Shown: positions 41,201 to 49,368 of the stretch, piece by piece
How the letters are laid out: the number at the start of each line of letters is the position of its first letter
Position numbering within the stretch: the stretch's first letter is position 1
Origin: Nocardioides bizhenqiangii
GTDB taxonomy: Bacteria > Actinomycetota > Actinomycetes > Propionibacteriales > Nocardioidaceae
Length of the DNA: 64,000 bases
Reading direction: 5' to 3'
NCBI RefSeq assembly: GCF_034661235.1
Contig: NZ_CP141059.1
Span: 4,091,501-4,155,500 of the forward strand
The notes under the pieces: generated by a model
Told to the model about the DNA's origin: nothing
Database searches by the model: none
What the model saw: only the letters and a program-made list of their open reading frames with translations
Program-made: the position numbers and the translations under genes

Positions 41201-43098
41201 CCGTCGAAGTACTCCGGCCACTTGCGGTCCGACGCCGAGTCCTCGTCGTAGGCGTAGGTGCCCGACGTCATCGGCGCGCCGCTCCCGCCGATCTCGGGGG
41301 TCCCGGTGGTGGACTTGCCCTGCCACAGGTCGGCCGGGATCGCCGGCGGCAGGTCCACCAGGCCGGTGTTGTTCGGCGAGTTGTTGACCGGCGCCGAGCA
41401 GTCGAAGGCGGGCCCAGACGTGCTGGTCGCGAAGTTGTAGTCGCTGTAGGGCGTGTTGTCCGCCACGCAGTACGGCCAGCCGTAGTTGCCGGGCTCGGAC
41501 AGGATGTTCCACTCGACCCGCCCGTCCGGACCCCGGTTCGGATTGACCGAGCCCGCGTCCGGTCCATAGTCGGCGACCAGGATGTTGCCGGTCTGCTCGT
41601 CCAGACCGATCCGGAACGGGTTGCGGAAGCCCATCGCGAAGATCTCCGGACGGGTCAGCGCAACGCCGTCGGCGAAGAGGTTGCCGTCGGGGACGTCGTA
41701 GCCGCCGCCGGCCAGGGGCGTGATCCGCAGGACCTTGCCGCTGAGGCTGTTGGTGTTGGCGGAGGTGCGTTGCGCGTCCCAGGCAGCCCGGCCGGCGCGC
41801 TCGTCGATCGGCGCGAACCCACCCGAGTCGAACGGGTTGGTGTTGTCACCGGTGGTGATGTAGAGGTTGCCGTCGAGGTCGAACTCCAAGGCGCCGCCGG
41901 CGTGGCAGCACTGCTGGCGCTGGACCGGGATGTCGATCACGACCGTCTCGCTGTCGAGGTCGAGGGTGTCGCCCTCCATGGTGAAGCGCGAAACCCGGTC
42001 GATGGGCTCGGCACCGGCAGGCGAGTGGTAGAGGTACACCCACCCGTTGGTGTCGAAGTCGGGGTCGAGGGCGATGCCGAGCAGGCCGAACTCCTGGCCG
42101 GTGTAGACGTCGAGCTCGCCGGCGGTGGTGACCGCGCCGTCGGGCTTGATCACCTTCACCTCGCCGTTGCGGTCGACGTAGACGACCCGCCCGTCCGGAG
42201 CGATGGCGAGCTCCATCGGGTTCGCGGTGTTGTCGTCCAGGGCGATCTTCTCGAAGCTGCCCTCCAAGGTGGCGGCGCAGTCGGCGTCCTGCACGCCGGC
42301 CGCAGTCCTGATGCCCCCGAGGATGTGGTCGAGGAACTCCGGCTCGGAGTAGGACGCGTCGGTGTGGCCCATCCCGGTGTACCAGGAACGTCCGCCGTCG
42401 TAGTCGCGGCACCAGCTGATCGGGTGCTCGGCACCCATGGTGCCGCCGGAGTAGCTGGACTCGTCGAGCGAGGCGAGCACGTGCACGTCACCGCGCGGGT
42501 TCGACTGGTAGTTGTACCACTCGTCGGTCCGGTCCCAGCGGGCCGGAAGACCGCTGGTGGACGGGTGCGCGTGGTCGTCGACCTTCACCGTCGCGCCGGG
42601 TGTGCCCGGCGGGTGGTTCTGGAAGTACGCGCCGACGAGCTCGCCGTACCAGGGCCAGTCGTACTCGGTGTCGGAGGCAGCGTGGATGCCGGCGTAGCCG
42701 CCACCGTTCTCGATGTAGCGCTCGAAGGCGCCCTGCTGCTCCGCGTTCAGCACGTCACCGGTCGTCGACAGCCAGATCACGACCTCGTACTGGGCGAGGT
42801 TCTCGTCGGTGAACGCGGTCGCGTCCTCCGTCGTGTCGACGGTGAACCCGTGGTCGGATCCGAGCTGCTCGATCGCTGCGATGCCCGCCGGGATCGAGCC
42901 GTGGCGGAAGGACGCGGTCTTGGAGAAGACCAGGGCGTCGAACGGCTCGGTCTCCCCGTGACCGTCGTGCGCCTGTGCCGCCGGCGCGAGCGCAGTGGCG
43001 ACCGCCAACGCGCCGAGCGGTAGCGCGACGAGGCTGGCTAGGGACGACGCGAGCACGCGCCGCGCTCTGGTTGTCCGTTTCGTGATGATGGTCATCAC
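38275..43098 (-). CDS. Secreted multidomain ThuA / sugar dehydrogenase / PKD / CBM protein
   Basis: This 1607-aa protein has a signal peptide (1-43). A ThuA-like domain follows (about 53-265: FDALVFSKTASFRHGSIPAG, then GGGYAGIHAASD). Next is a glucose/sorbosone dehydrogenase-like beta-propeller (about 280-705, with CCHAGGALEFDLDGNLYITT and GFRNPFRIGLD). Then come PKD (about 710-797), a carbohydrate-binding CBM6-like domain (about 905-1045), a second PKD, a concanavalin-like domain (about 1140-1325) and C-terminal OmpL47-like repeats. It probably binds polysaccharide and oxidises sugar ends outside the cell. It lies 94 bp after xylA on the same strand. Such fusions occur in Actinobacteria; the exact reaction is unproven. 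Confidence 0.88.
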   Translation of the reverse strand: MMTIITKRTTRARRVLASSLASLVALPLGALAVATALAPAAQAHDGHGETEPFDALVFSKTASFRHGSIPAGIAAIEQLGSDHGFTVDTTEDATAFTDENLAQYEVVIWLSTTGDVLNAEQQGAFERYIENGGGYAGIHAASDTEYDWPWYGELVGAYFQNHPPGTPGATVKVDDHAHPSTSGLPARWDRTDEWYNYQSNPRGDVHVLASLDESSYSGGTMGAEHPISWCRDYDGGRSWYTGMGHTDASYSEPEFLDHILGGIRTAAGVQDADCAATLEGSFEKIALDDNTANPMELAIAPDGRVVYVDRNGEVKVIKPDGAVTTAGELDVYTGQEFGLLGIALDPDFDTNGWVYLYHSPAGAEPIDRVSRFTMEGDTLDLDSETVVIDIPVQRQQCCHAGGALEFDLDGNLYITTGDNTNPFDSGGFAPIDERAGRAAWDAQRTSANTNSLSGKVLRITPLAGGGYDVPDGNLFADGVALTRPEIFAMGFRNPFRIGLDEQTGNILVADYGPDAGSVNPNRGPDGRVEWNILSEPGNYGWPYCVADNTPYSDYNFATSTSGPAFDCSAPVNNSPNNTGLVDLPPAIPADLWQGKSTTGTPEIGGSGAPMTSGTYAYDEDSASDRKWPEYFDGKAIWADWNDSRLFEVQMNDDHTEVADVTRLLPGLEMTRPHALQFGPDGALYLIEWGSGFNGNNTDSGIYRIDYVSGNRAPVARATADQTSGPAPLTVQFDGSGSTDPDGESLTYAWDFDGDGTVDSTDESASHTYDDVGDYTARLTVTDEADRTGVANIDIVVGNTAPEVTLVAPVDGGFFEFGDTMDYRVEVTDAEDGEIDCENVVVQPALGHDEHSHGYELYHGCEGTIPLAGDEGHVGADIFGTITATYTDGGAEGASELTGRDTVVVHTKRKEAEFFDETGRLAGSPSTGDPGVTTEMTGDPQGGGQNIGFIEAGDWIAWDVMNLTNIDAIALRAASPNGGGATWEVRSGAPDGPVVATIAVPNTGGWQSYQTIPADVVDDHTESGPLYFVQTAGGSNVNWIEFQGRGVTENRRPDLTATADVVSGPAPLEVSFSADATDPDGDAPIEFDWVFGDGGTAEGANPTHTFTAPGVYDAKVTATDSRGATSTKTVTITVQEDLPTCFTGRSDDFVGTALDLDRWDSSVRVNSELTVSDSQLHIPLTATDIYGSGGTQTPNIVLQHLPGGAFTMTTKVTLEAERAYQQAGLILYGDDDNYMKLSLQGRSNTPNRSANIIQFASELAGTATETNSAGLGADFPSTVWLRLSSSNGLDVTASYSRDGQDYVEVNGTRSLSGINEPRMGLFALANQAAAVPLTAHFDYFLLTPDDTATPCESEAPEVEATLSPEAPSGANGWYRAPVTVTATASGGAGALEVERRINGGDWGAYADPVVVDQDGEHTVEFRATDSEGNQSEPAEVTVKVDATAPSVAVAGITPGDELHVAARRGVLITPEDTTSGVAHQVVRVDGQVISAPYTLDAILLLTGRHLLAVKVTDQAGNVTVTRTAFHVVASYAGGRKLVNRLAGEDRLEDAVAQEMRGLLTAAQRADDQGEERQARLTLRAFTELAGHASDPPARVALRDLSQVLRSQL

Positions 43099-43192
43099 GG
43101 CTCCCTTCGAGATGGATCCGTGCGCTCCGCTGGTTCCGAGGCGGGTCCCCGGTCGTCGGCCCCTAGGTGGACAGGCAGGTGTTGCGATCCCC

Positions 43193-44353
43193 TCAGCGGA
43201 CGCCGAGGAGGTGTTCGAGAGCGAGCTGGTCGAGTGCTTCCATCGCCACGCTGCGCGTGGCCAGCTCGTCGAGCGGATGGTGCTCGGCGCGGAGGTCGGC
43301 CAGCGTCTCCTCCGGTCCGAGGGTGGGTACGGCGAGCTCGTCCACGCAGGCCGCTGACAGCGCGGCCTTCACGTCCGGGTCGGCCCGGAAGGCGGTCACG
43401 CGCTCCCGAAGGATGAGGTAGTTGCGCATGCAGGCACGAGCCGACTCCCACACCCCGTCGTCGGCCTCGGCGCGCGGCGGCTTGTAGTCGAAGTGCACGT
43501 ATCCGTCGTACGCCCTGTCGGTGCCGCCGCCGAGCAGGGCGTCGACGGTCCAGAACGCCCCGCGCAGGTTGCCGGCGCCGAAGCGCAGGTCCTGGTCGAA
43601 GCGAGGCCCGTGCTGGCCGTTGAGGTCGACGTGGAAGAGCTTCCCGTGCCACAACGCCTGGGCGATCCCATGGGCGAAGTTGAGCCCGGCCATCTCCTCG
43701 TGCCCGACCTCCGGGTTGAGCCCCACCATCTCCGGGTGCTCCAGCTCGGAGATCAGCGCCAGTGCGTGCCCGATCGTGGGGAGCAGGATGTCGCCGCGCG
43801 GCTCGTTCGGCTTGGGCTCGAGGGCGAACCGCATCGAGTAGCCCTGGTCGCGAACGTAGTCACAGAGGTGGTCGAGGGACTCCTTCATGCGCTCCAGCGC
43901 GGCGCCCACGTCCTTGCCGGCACCGTGCTCGGCGCCCTCCCGGCCGCCCCAGAGCACGAACGTCTCGGCACCGAGCGAGGCGGCGAGGTCGATGTTGCGC
44001 AGGACCTTCGACATGGCGTAGCGGCGGACACGACGGTCGTTCGCCGTCAGGCCGCCCTCCTTGAAGACGGGGTCGCTGAAGAGGTTGGTGGTGACCATCT
44101 CGACGCGCAGGCCGGTGTCGGCGAGCGCCTTGCCGAACAGGTCGAGGGTCTGCTGCCGGCGAGCATCGTCGGGCACCAGGTCGTCGTCGTGGAACGACAC
44201 GGCGGCGGCCCCGATCTCCGCCAGTCGGTGGGTCGCCTCGACCGGGTCCATGGGCGCCCGGCTGGCGGGACCGAAGACGTCGACACCCTGCCAACCGACC
44301 GTCCACAGGCCGAAGGAGAACTTGTCGAGCAAGGTGGGGGTGTACTCGGTCAT
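43193..44353 (-). CDS. xylA: Xylose isomerase
   Basis: This 386-aa protein matches actinobacterial xylose isomerases. It has [29 protein letters not shown] with the catalytic His, [25 protein letters not shown] with metal-ligand Glu, and [40 protein letters not shown] and HFDYKPPR carry further ligands. It converts D-xylose to D-xylulose with two divalent metals. The ATG overlaps the stop of the Gfo/Idh gene (ATGA). The kinase for the next step is encoded divergently at 50856. Confidence 0.96.
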   Translation of the reverse strand: MTEYTPTLLDKFSFGLWTVGWQGVDVFGPASRAPMDPVEATHRLAEIGAAAVSFHDDDLVPDDARRQQTLDLFGKALADTGLRVEMVTTNLFSDPVFKEGGLTANDRRVRRYAMSKVLRNIDLAASLGAETFVLWGGREGAEHGAGKDVGAALERMKESLDHLCDYVRDQGYSMRFALEPKPNEPRGDILLPTIGHALALISELEHPEMVGLNPEVGHEEMAGLNFAHGIAQALWHGKLFHVDLNGQHGPRFDQDLRFGAGNLRGAFWTVDALLGGGTDRAYDGYVHFDYKPPRAEADDGVWESARACMRNYLILRERVTAFRADPDVKAALSAACVDELAVPTLGPEETLADLRAEHHPLDELATRSVAMEALDQLALEHLLGVR

Positions 44354-45525
44354 CGGGGAATCTCCTGCCACGAGCGGGTGTCCGAGCTGGTCTCGACGGC
44401 GGAGAGCACCCGCTGGACCTGGAGGCCGTCGAGAAATGAAGGAGCGGGGTCGGCGCCGTCCGCGATCGCGTGGACGAGATCGACGACCTGGTGGGTGAAG
44501 CCGTGCTCGTAGCCGAGCCAGTGTCCGGCCGGCCACCACGCACCGACGTACGGGTGTCCCGGCTCGGTCACCGGGATCCTGCGGAACCCGGCCGTCTCCG
44601 CCGGCTCGGTCGCGTCGTAGAACTCCAGGACGTTCATGTCGTCGAAGTCGAAGGCGACGCTCCCGGCCGAGCCGCTGACCTCGACCCGGATGGTGTTCTT
44701 GCGGCCGGTCGCGAACCGGGTCGCCTCGAACACGCCCACGGCGCCCTTCCCGAACCGGGCGAGGAAGACCGCCGCGTCGTCGACGGTGACCTGGCCGCGC
44801 TCGGCGGAAGCTGTGCCGGAGAGGCCGGCGTGCTCAGCAGCGAGCGGGCGTTCCTTCACGAACGTCTCGGTGTGCCCGACGACCGCGAGGATCTGGTCGC
44901 CGACGATGTGCTGAGCGAGGTCGATGATGTGTGCACCGATGTCACCCAGCGCACCGGACCCGGCCTTGTCCTTCTCCAACCGCCATGAGAGCGGCGCTTC
45001 GGGATCGGTGATCCAGTCCTGGAGGTACTGAGCACGGACGTGGCGGATCTCGCCGATCCGACCCTCCTCCACCAGTCGTCGGGCGAGCGCCACCGCTGGG
45101 ACCCGGCGGTAGGTGAAGCCGACCATCGCGCGAATGCCATGGGCGGCGGCGCGTTCCGCCGCGGCCGCCATCCGCTCCGCCTCGTCGACGGTGTTCGCCA
45201 ACGGCTTCTCGCAGAGGACGTGCTTGCCGGCGTCGAGCGCCGCTATCGCGACCTCGGCGTGGGTGTGGCCCGGCGTGCAGATGTCGACGAGGTCGATGTC
45301 GTCACGCTCGATCGCGATGCGCCAGTCGGGGGCGCTGTCTGCCCAACCGAGCCGTTCAGCCGCAGCCGCGGCCCGCTTCCCGTCCTGCCCGCAGACGAGC
45401 GCCATGCGGACGTCCATGGGCAGGTCGAAGAAGTGAGGCGCCGTGCGCCAGGCCTGCGAGTGGGCAGCGCCCATGAACGCGTGCCCGATCATCGCGACCG
45501 AGAGCCGCGTGTTGTTGGTCGTCAT
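44350..45525 (-). CDS. Gfo/Idh/MocA family sugar oxidoreductase
   Basis: This 391-aa NAD(P)-dependent enzyme has the N-terminal Rossmann motif [17 protein letters not shown], then [13 protein letters not shown] and [18 protein letters not shown] with the catalytic Lys. The second domain has [20 protein letters not shown] with Asp and His near the active site. It oxidises a hydroxyl of a sugar, polyol or glycoside. It is coupled to xylA downstream and follows the sugar-binding protein gene after a strong hairpin. It may be a 3-dehydrogenase of the glycoside taken up by the transporter. Confidence 0.88.
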   Translation of the reverse strand: MTTNNTRLSVAMIGHAFMGAAHSQAWRTAPHFFDLPMDVRMALVCGQDGKRAAAAAERLGWADSAPDWRIAIERDDIDLVDICTPGHTHAEVAIAALDAGKHVLCEKPLANTVDEAERMAAAAERAAAHGIRAMVGFTYRRVPAVALARRLVEEGRIGEIRHVRAQYLQDWITDPEAPLSWRLEKDKAGSGALGDIGAHIIDLAQHIVGDQILAVVGHTETFVKERPLAAEHAGLSGTASAERGQVTVDDAAVFLARFGKGAVGVFEATRFATGRKNTIRVEVSGSAGSVAFDFDDMNVLEFYDATEPAETAGFRRIPVTEPGHPYVGAWWPAGHWLGYEHGFTHQVVDLVHAIADGADPAPSFLDGLQVQRVLSAVETSSDTRSWQEIPR

Positions 45526-45557
45526 CTCCAGTGCTCCCCTCGGTGAGAAGGCGGCCG

Positions 45558-45591
45558 CCGACGTGCCCCGACCGGGGCAGGGGCACGTCGG
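45558..45591. terminator. Strong hairpin after the sugar-binding protein gene
   Basis: CCGACGTGCCCC and GGGGCACGTCGG form a perfect 12-bp stem around a 10-nt loop, 22 bp after the binding-protein stop on the minus strand. It probably ends or protects part of the transcript, raising binding-protein level relative to the genes that follow. Confidence 0.65.
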
Positions 45592-45612
45592 TTGCCGTGG
45601 TGTCGTGCCGGC

Positions 45613-46662
45613 TCAGGACTCGAAGGCGGAGTCGATGTACTCGTCGACGTTGTCCTCGGTGACGACCGGCGCGTAGAGCTGGACGGTGCGGGGCACCTCG
45701 ACCTCGACCAGGTCGCTCATCGCCTTCTGCTGGACCAGGAGCCGGGCCAGCTTGATCCCGTCCGCGGCCTGCGTGGACGGGTAGATCACCGTCGCCTTCA
45801 GGACGCTGTCGCCTGACTGGATCTCGCGCATCGCGTTCGCGGAGCCGGCGCCGCCGATCATGATGAACTCGTCGCGTCCGGCGTTCTCGATCGCCGCGAG
45901 CACGCCGACGCCCTGGTCGTCGTCGTGGTTCCAGATGGCGTCGATCTCCGGTGCGGCCTGCAGCAGGTTGGTCGCGGCCTCCTCGCCGCCCTCCACCGTG
46001 AAGTCGGCGGCCACGCGGTTGTCGACGTCCAGGCCGCACTCGGCGAGTGCGTCCTCGAAGCCCTGGCTGCGGTCCTGGGTGAGCGGCAGGCTGTCGATGC
46101 CGGCGATCTCGGCGACCACGGCGTCCTTGTCGTCGCCGACCTCGGAGCAGATGTACTGACCCGCCGAGACGCCCATGCCGTAGTTGTCACCCAGGACGGT
46201 GACGCGAGCAGCGTTCGGGTCGTCGAACTCGCGGTCGACGTTGATCACCGGGATGCCGGCCTCCATCGCCTGGAGAGCGACCGGCGTCATGGCCGCACCG
46301 TCGAACGGCAGCAGGACGATGGCGTCCACACCTTCGTTGATGAACGTCTCGACCTGGCTGATCTGGAGGTTCACGTCGTTCGTGCCCTCGGCGACCCGCA
46401 GCTCGATGTCGTCGTACTGCTCCGCCAGCCGCTTGGCCGATTCGGTGATCGATCCCATCCAGCCGTGGTCGGCCGCTGGCGCCGAGAAGCCGATGACGAC
46501 GGTCTCTCCTTCTTCGTCGTTCGAGCCGGCGTCGGCCTCTGACGTGCCTCCCCTCAGCTCCGTGTCGTCGCCGGAGTCGTTGCCCGTGCAGGCAACGAGC
46601 GATAAGGCCGCGACGCCGGCGACGAGGCCGACCCACGCTTTCTTGATGGGCAAGGTGTTCAT
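45613..46662 (-). CDS. Sugar ABC transporter substrate-binding lipoprotein
   Basis: This 349-aa lipoprotein has a signal peptide ending in the lipobox LSLVAC (Cys near residue 25), then a Gly/Asp/Glu-rich linker. The mature part is a type I periplasmic-binding protein of the ribose/xylose class: VVIGFSAPAADHGWMGSITE, QISQVETFINEGVDAIVLLP, IPVINVDREFDDP and IWNHDDDQGVGVLAAIENAG. It delivers a pentose or related sugar to the adjacent permease and ATPase. The ATG follows GGGAG. It has hairpins on both sides, which suggests its own transcript or mRNA protection. Confidence 0.92.
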   Translation of the reverse strand: MNTLPIKKAWVGLVAGVAALSLVACTGNDSGDDTELRGGTSEADAGSNDEEGETVVIGFSAPAADHGWMGSITESAKRLAEQYDDIELRVAEGTNDVNLQISQVETFINEGVDAIVLLPFDGAAMTPVALQAMEAGIPVINVDREFDDPNAARVTVLGDNYGMGVSAGQYICSEVGDDKDAVVAEIAGIDSLPLTQDRSQGFEDALAECGLDVDNRVAADFTVEGGEEAATNLLQAAPEIDAIWNHDDDQGVGVLAAIENAGRDEFIMIGGAGSANAMREIQSGDSVLKATVIYPSTQAADGIKLARLLVQQKAMSDLVEVEVPRTVQLYAPVVTEDNVDEYIDSAFES

Positions 46663-46785
46663 CGTGCTGCTCCCGTTCTGTAGGGGTGGTGGTGCGGTGT
46701 TGGGGCGTGAGCCCGTTTTTTGGGTGTGCTGTCGCCCCGCCGTGCCCATGTCCGGGCTGCTGGGCGGCGGTCCGAGAGATCGATC

Positions 46786-46803
46786 CGGCCTGTGCTCAGG
46801 CCG
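46786..46803. terminator. Hairpin just after the permease gene
   Basis: CGGCCTG and CAGGCCG form a perfect 7-bp stem with a TGCT loop, 5 bp after the permease stop on the minus strand. With the hairpin at 45558 it brackets the binding-protein gene. Confidence 0.45.
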
Positions 46804-46807
46804 TCGG

Positions 46808-47860
46808 TCAGCTGGTGTTGCGGCGCGACGCGAACCGTTGCTGGAGCAGCACCGCGGCGACGATGATCGCCCCCTTCAGGAGCGCCTGCTCCGAGACGGA
46901 CTGGTTGTTGAGCGTGAAGACGTTCGTGAGCGTGGTGAAGATCAGCACGCCGAGGACGGTGCCGACGATGGTGCCGCGCCCGCCGGACAGGAGCGTCCCA
47001 CCGATGACGACGGCGGCGATCGCGTCGAGCTCGTAGAGCTGGCCGTGGGTCGAGCTGCCGGTGGTGGTGCGCGCGACCAGCATGAGTGCCGCCGCTCCGC
47101 AGCACAGGCCGACGAGCATGTAGAGCATGACCGTGTGTCGCTTGACGTTGATACCGGCGAGCCGCGCGGCCTCCGGGTTCCCGCCGACGGCGAGGGTGCG
47201 GCGGCCGAAGGTCGTCCGGTTCAGCAGCACCCACCCGGCGGCGGCGACCAGGACGAACAACCAGACCTGCATCGGCAGTCCGAGGACCTTGCCGTCGAAG
47301 AACTCCTCGAATCCGGGCACGTTCACGATCTGGGTCTTCCGGTTCGAGATCACCTCGGCCAGTCCACGCGCGCTCGCGAGCATCGCGAGCGTGGCGATGA
47401 ACGGCACCACTCCTCCGTAGGAGATCAGCACCCCGTTGACCAACCCGCAGCCGGCCCCGACCGCGAGCGCCGTACCCACCATCACGATCCAGTGCGTGTC
47501 CTGCGCCAGCTGCTGGGTGGCGAGCGTGGTGCACCACACCGACGACAGGGCGAGGATGGCGCCGACGGACAGGTCGATACCACCGCCGGTGATCACGAAC
47601 GTCATGCCGATGCTGACCACGCCGATCGTGGCCGCCAGCCTGAGGATCGTCATCGCGTTGTCGATGTCGGTGAAGCGCTCCCCCGCGGTGATCGCGCCCA
47701 CCGTGCACAGCACGGCCAGGGCGACGACCAGTCCCAGGTTGCGGCCGATGCTGCTGCCCAGCACCGCGAGCGCTGTGTTGTCGCGCTCCTTGGGAGCGGC
47801 GTCCGCCTGGAGGGCGTGGCCACCCGGGGAGTGCGAGAGGCCGGTCGGGCTCTCCGTCAT
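46808..47860 (-). CDS. Sugar ABC transporter permease (RbsC/XylH-like)
   Basis: This 350-aa membrane protein has about ten transmembrane helices and the typical RbsC-class blocks: GMTFVITGGGIDLSVGAILAL, GGVVPFIATLAMLASARGLA, NRTTFGRRTLAVGGNPEAARLAGI and LDAIAAVVIGGTLLSGGRGT. It forms the channel for the pentose transporter. The ATG overlaps the ATPase gene stop. The first 20 residues are a soluble tail. Confidence 0.92.
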   Translation of the reverse strand: MTESPTGLSHSPGGHALQADAAPKERDNTALAVLGSSIGRNLGLVVALAVLCTVGAITAGERFTDIDNAMTILRLAATIGVVSIGMTFVITGGGIDLSVGAILALSSVWCTTLATQQLAQDTHWIVMVGTALAVGAGCGLVNGVLISYGGVVPFIATLAMLASARGLAEVISNRKTQIVNVPGFEEFFDGKVLGLPMQVWLFVLVAAAGWVLLNRTTFGRRTLAVGGNPEAARLAGINVKRHTVMLYMLVGLCCGAAALMLVARTTTGSSTHGQLYELDAIAAVVIGGTLLSGGRGTIVGTVLGVLIFTTLTNVFTLNNQSVSEQALLKGAIIVAAVLLQQRFASRRNTS

Positions 47861-49368
47861 GCGACTTTCCCTTCCATCACGAGGTCCAGGACCTGCGCTT
47901 CGTTGATCTCGGTGGCCGGCGCTTCATGGACCAGACGGCCCTCGCGCACCACCAGGACGCGGTCGGAGAGCCCGATGACCTCTTCGACCTCGCTCGACAC
48001 GACGACGACGGCGACTCCTGAGTCCGCCAACGCCCGTACCAGCTGGTAGATCTCCGACCGGGCACCGACGTCGACGCCTCGCGTCGGCTCGTCCAGGAGC
48101 AGTACTCGGCACTCCCGGAGGAGCCAGCGCGCCAGCACGATCTTCTGTTGGTTGCCTCCGGACAGCGTCCGGACCGCACGCTCGACACCGGGAGGCCGCA
48201 CGTCGAGGGCCTGGGTGAGCTCCGTGGCTCGTTTCCGCTCCGCTCGCGAGTCGAGGAAGCCCGCTCGCGCGAACCGGTTGAGCACGGAAACCGTGATGTT
48301 CTGGTAGACGGCGTGGTCGAGCAGCAGTCCTTGGCTCTTCCGCTCCTCGGGCGCGAGACCGACACCAGCGCGCACCGCGCCGACGACAGAGCCGGTGCGC
48401 AGCCGCTTGCCGTCGACAGTGACGGTGCCGGCCGTGGCCCGCCGGGCTCCGTAGATCGTCTCGAGGATCTCGGAGCGGCCGGACCCGACCAGACCGGCGA
48501 GACCGACGATCTCACCGGCCCGGACGCTGAACGACACCCCGGAGACTAGGTTGCCGGAGCCGAGACCGTCGACGGCGAGGACCTCGTCGCCGGGCGGCAG
48601 CTCCGGTCGGAGCGGGAAGACGTACTCGATCGAGCGTCCCGTCATCAGCTCGATGAGCCGCTTGGTCGGCGTCTCGGCGACAGGAAGACCGGTCGCGACC
48701 GTGCGACCGTCCTTCAGCACCGTGATCCGGTCGCCGATCTCACGGATCTCCTCGAGCCGGTGGGAGATGTAGATGATCGCGACGCCTTCGGACGTCAGCG
48801 ACCTGATCACGCGGAACAGGTTCTCGACCTCGCCCTGGTCCAGCACGGCCGAGGGCTCGTCGAGGATGAGCAGCTTCGTGTCGTGCGACAGCGCACGGGC
48901 CATGCTGACGACCTGTTGGCTGGCGGACGAGAGGTCACCGACCGCCGTCGCCGGAGCGATGTCGCCGTGCCCGAGCCGGGTGAGCAGCTGACGTGCGTGC
49001 TTGTTGGCGCGGCCCCGCTGCATCAGTCCCGCCCGGGACATCTCGTGGCCGAGGAAGATGTTCTCCGCCACGCTGAGGTGCGGCACCAGGTCGAGCTCCT
49101 GGTAGATCGTCGAGATCCCGGCGTTGATGGCGGCCATCGGCGACCCGAACGAGACCTCCTCGCCGGCCCAGTAGATCGAACCTGCATCGGGCCGGTAGGC
49201 CGCTGCCAGCGTCTTGATGAGCGTGCTCTTCCCCGCGCCGTTCTGACCGAGCAGGCAGTGCACCTCACCGGAGCGAACCGACAGGTCGACCCCACCGAGG
49301 GCGCGGACGCCCGGGAACTCCTTGACGATCCCTCGCATCTCGAGCAGTGCGGCGTCGGTCGTGGTCAT
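47857..49368 (-). CDS. Sugar ABC transporter ATPase, duplicated (RbsA/XylG-like)
   Basis: This 503-aa protein has two ATP-binding cassettes. The first has Walker A LLGQNGAGKSTLIK, signature LSSASQQ and Walker B LLILDEPSAVLDQ. The second has GLVGSGRSEILE, signature LSGGNQQK and LLLDEPTRGVDVG. As in other RbsA proteins, the second Walker A is degenerate. It energises the permease at 46808. The ATG overlaps the ROK gene stop (ATGA); an upstream extension has no homology. Confidence 0.93.
   Translation of the reverse strand: MTTTDAALLEMRGIVKEFPGVRALGGVDLSVRSGEVHCLLGQNGAGKSTLIKTLAAAYRPDAGSIYWAGEEVSFGSPMAAINAGISTIYQELDLVPHLSVAENIFLGHEMSRAGLMQRGRANKHARQLLTRLGHGDIAPATAVGDLSSASQQVVSMARALSHDTKLLILDEPSAVLDQGEVENLFRVIRSLTSEGVAIIYISHRLEEIREIGDRITVLKDGRTVATGLPVAETPTKRLIELMTGRSIEYVFPLRPELPPGDEVLAVDGLGSGNLVSGVSFSVRAGEIVGLAGLVGSGRSEILETIYGARRATAGTVTVDGKRLRTGSVVGAVRAGVGLAPEERKSQGLLLDHAVYQNITVSVLNRFARAGFLDSRAERKRATELTQALDVRPPGVERAVRTLSGGNQQKIVLARWLLRECRVLLLDEPTRGVDVGARSEIYQLVRALADSGVAVVVVSSEVEEVIGLSDRVLVVREGRLVHEAPATEINEAQVLDLVMEGKVA

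Noticed and set aside
41080..43023. Second long open frame opposite the secreted protein
   Set aside because: Same reason: high-GC shadow frame with arginine- and glycine-rich, domain-free translation.
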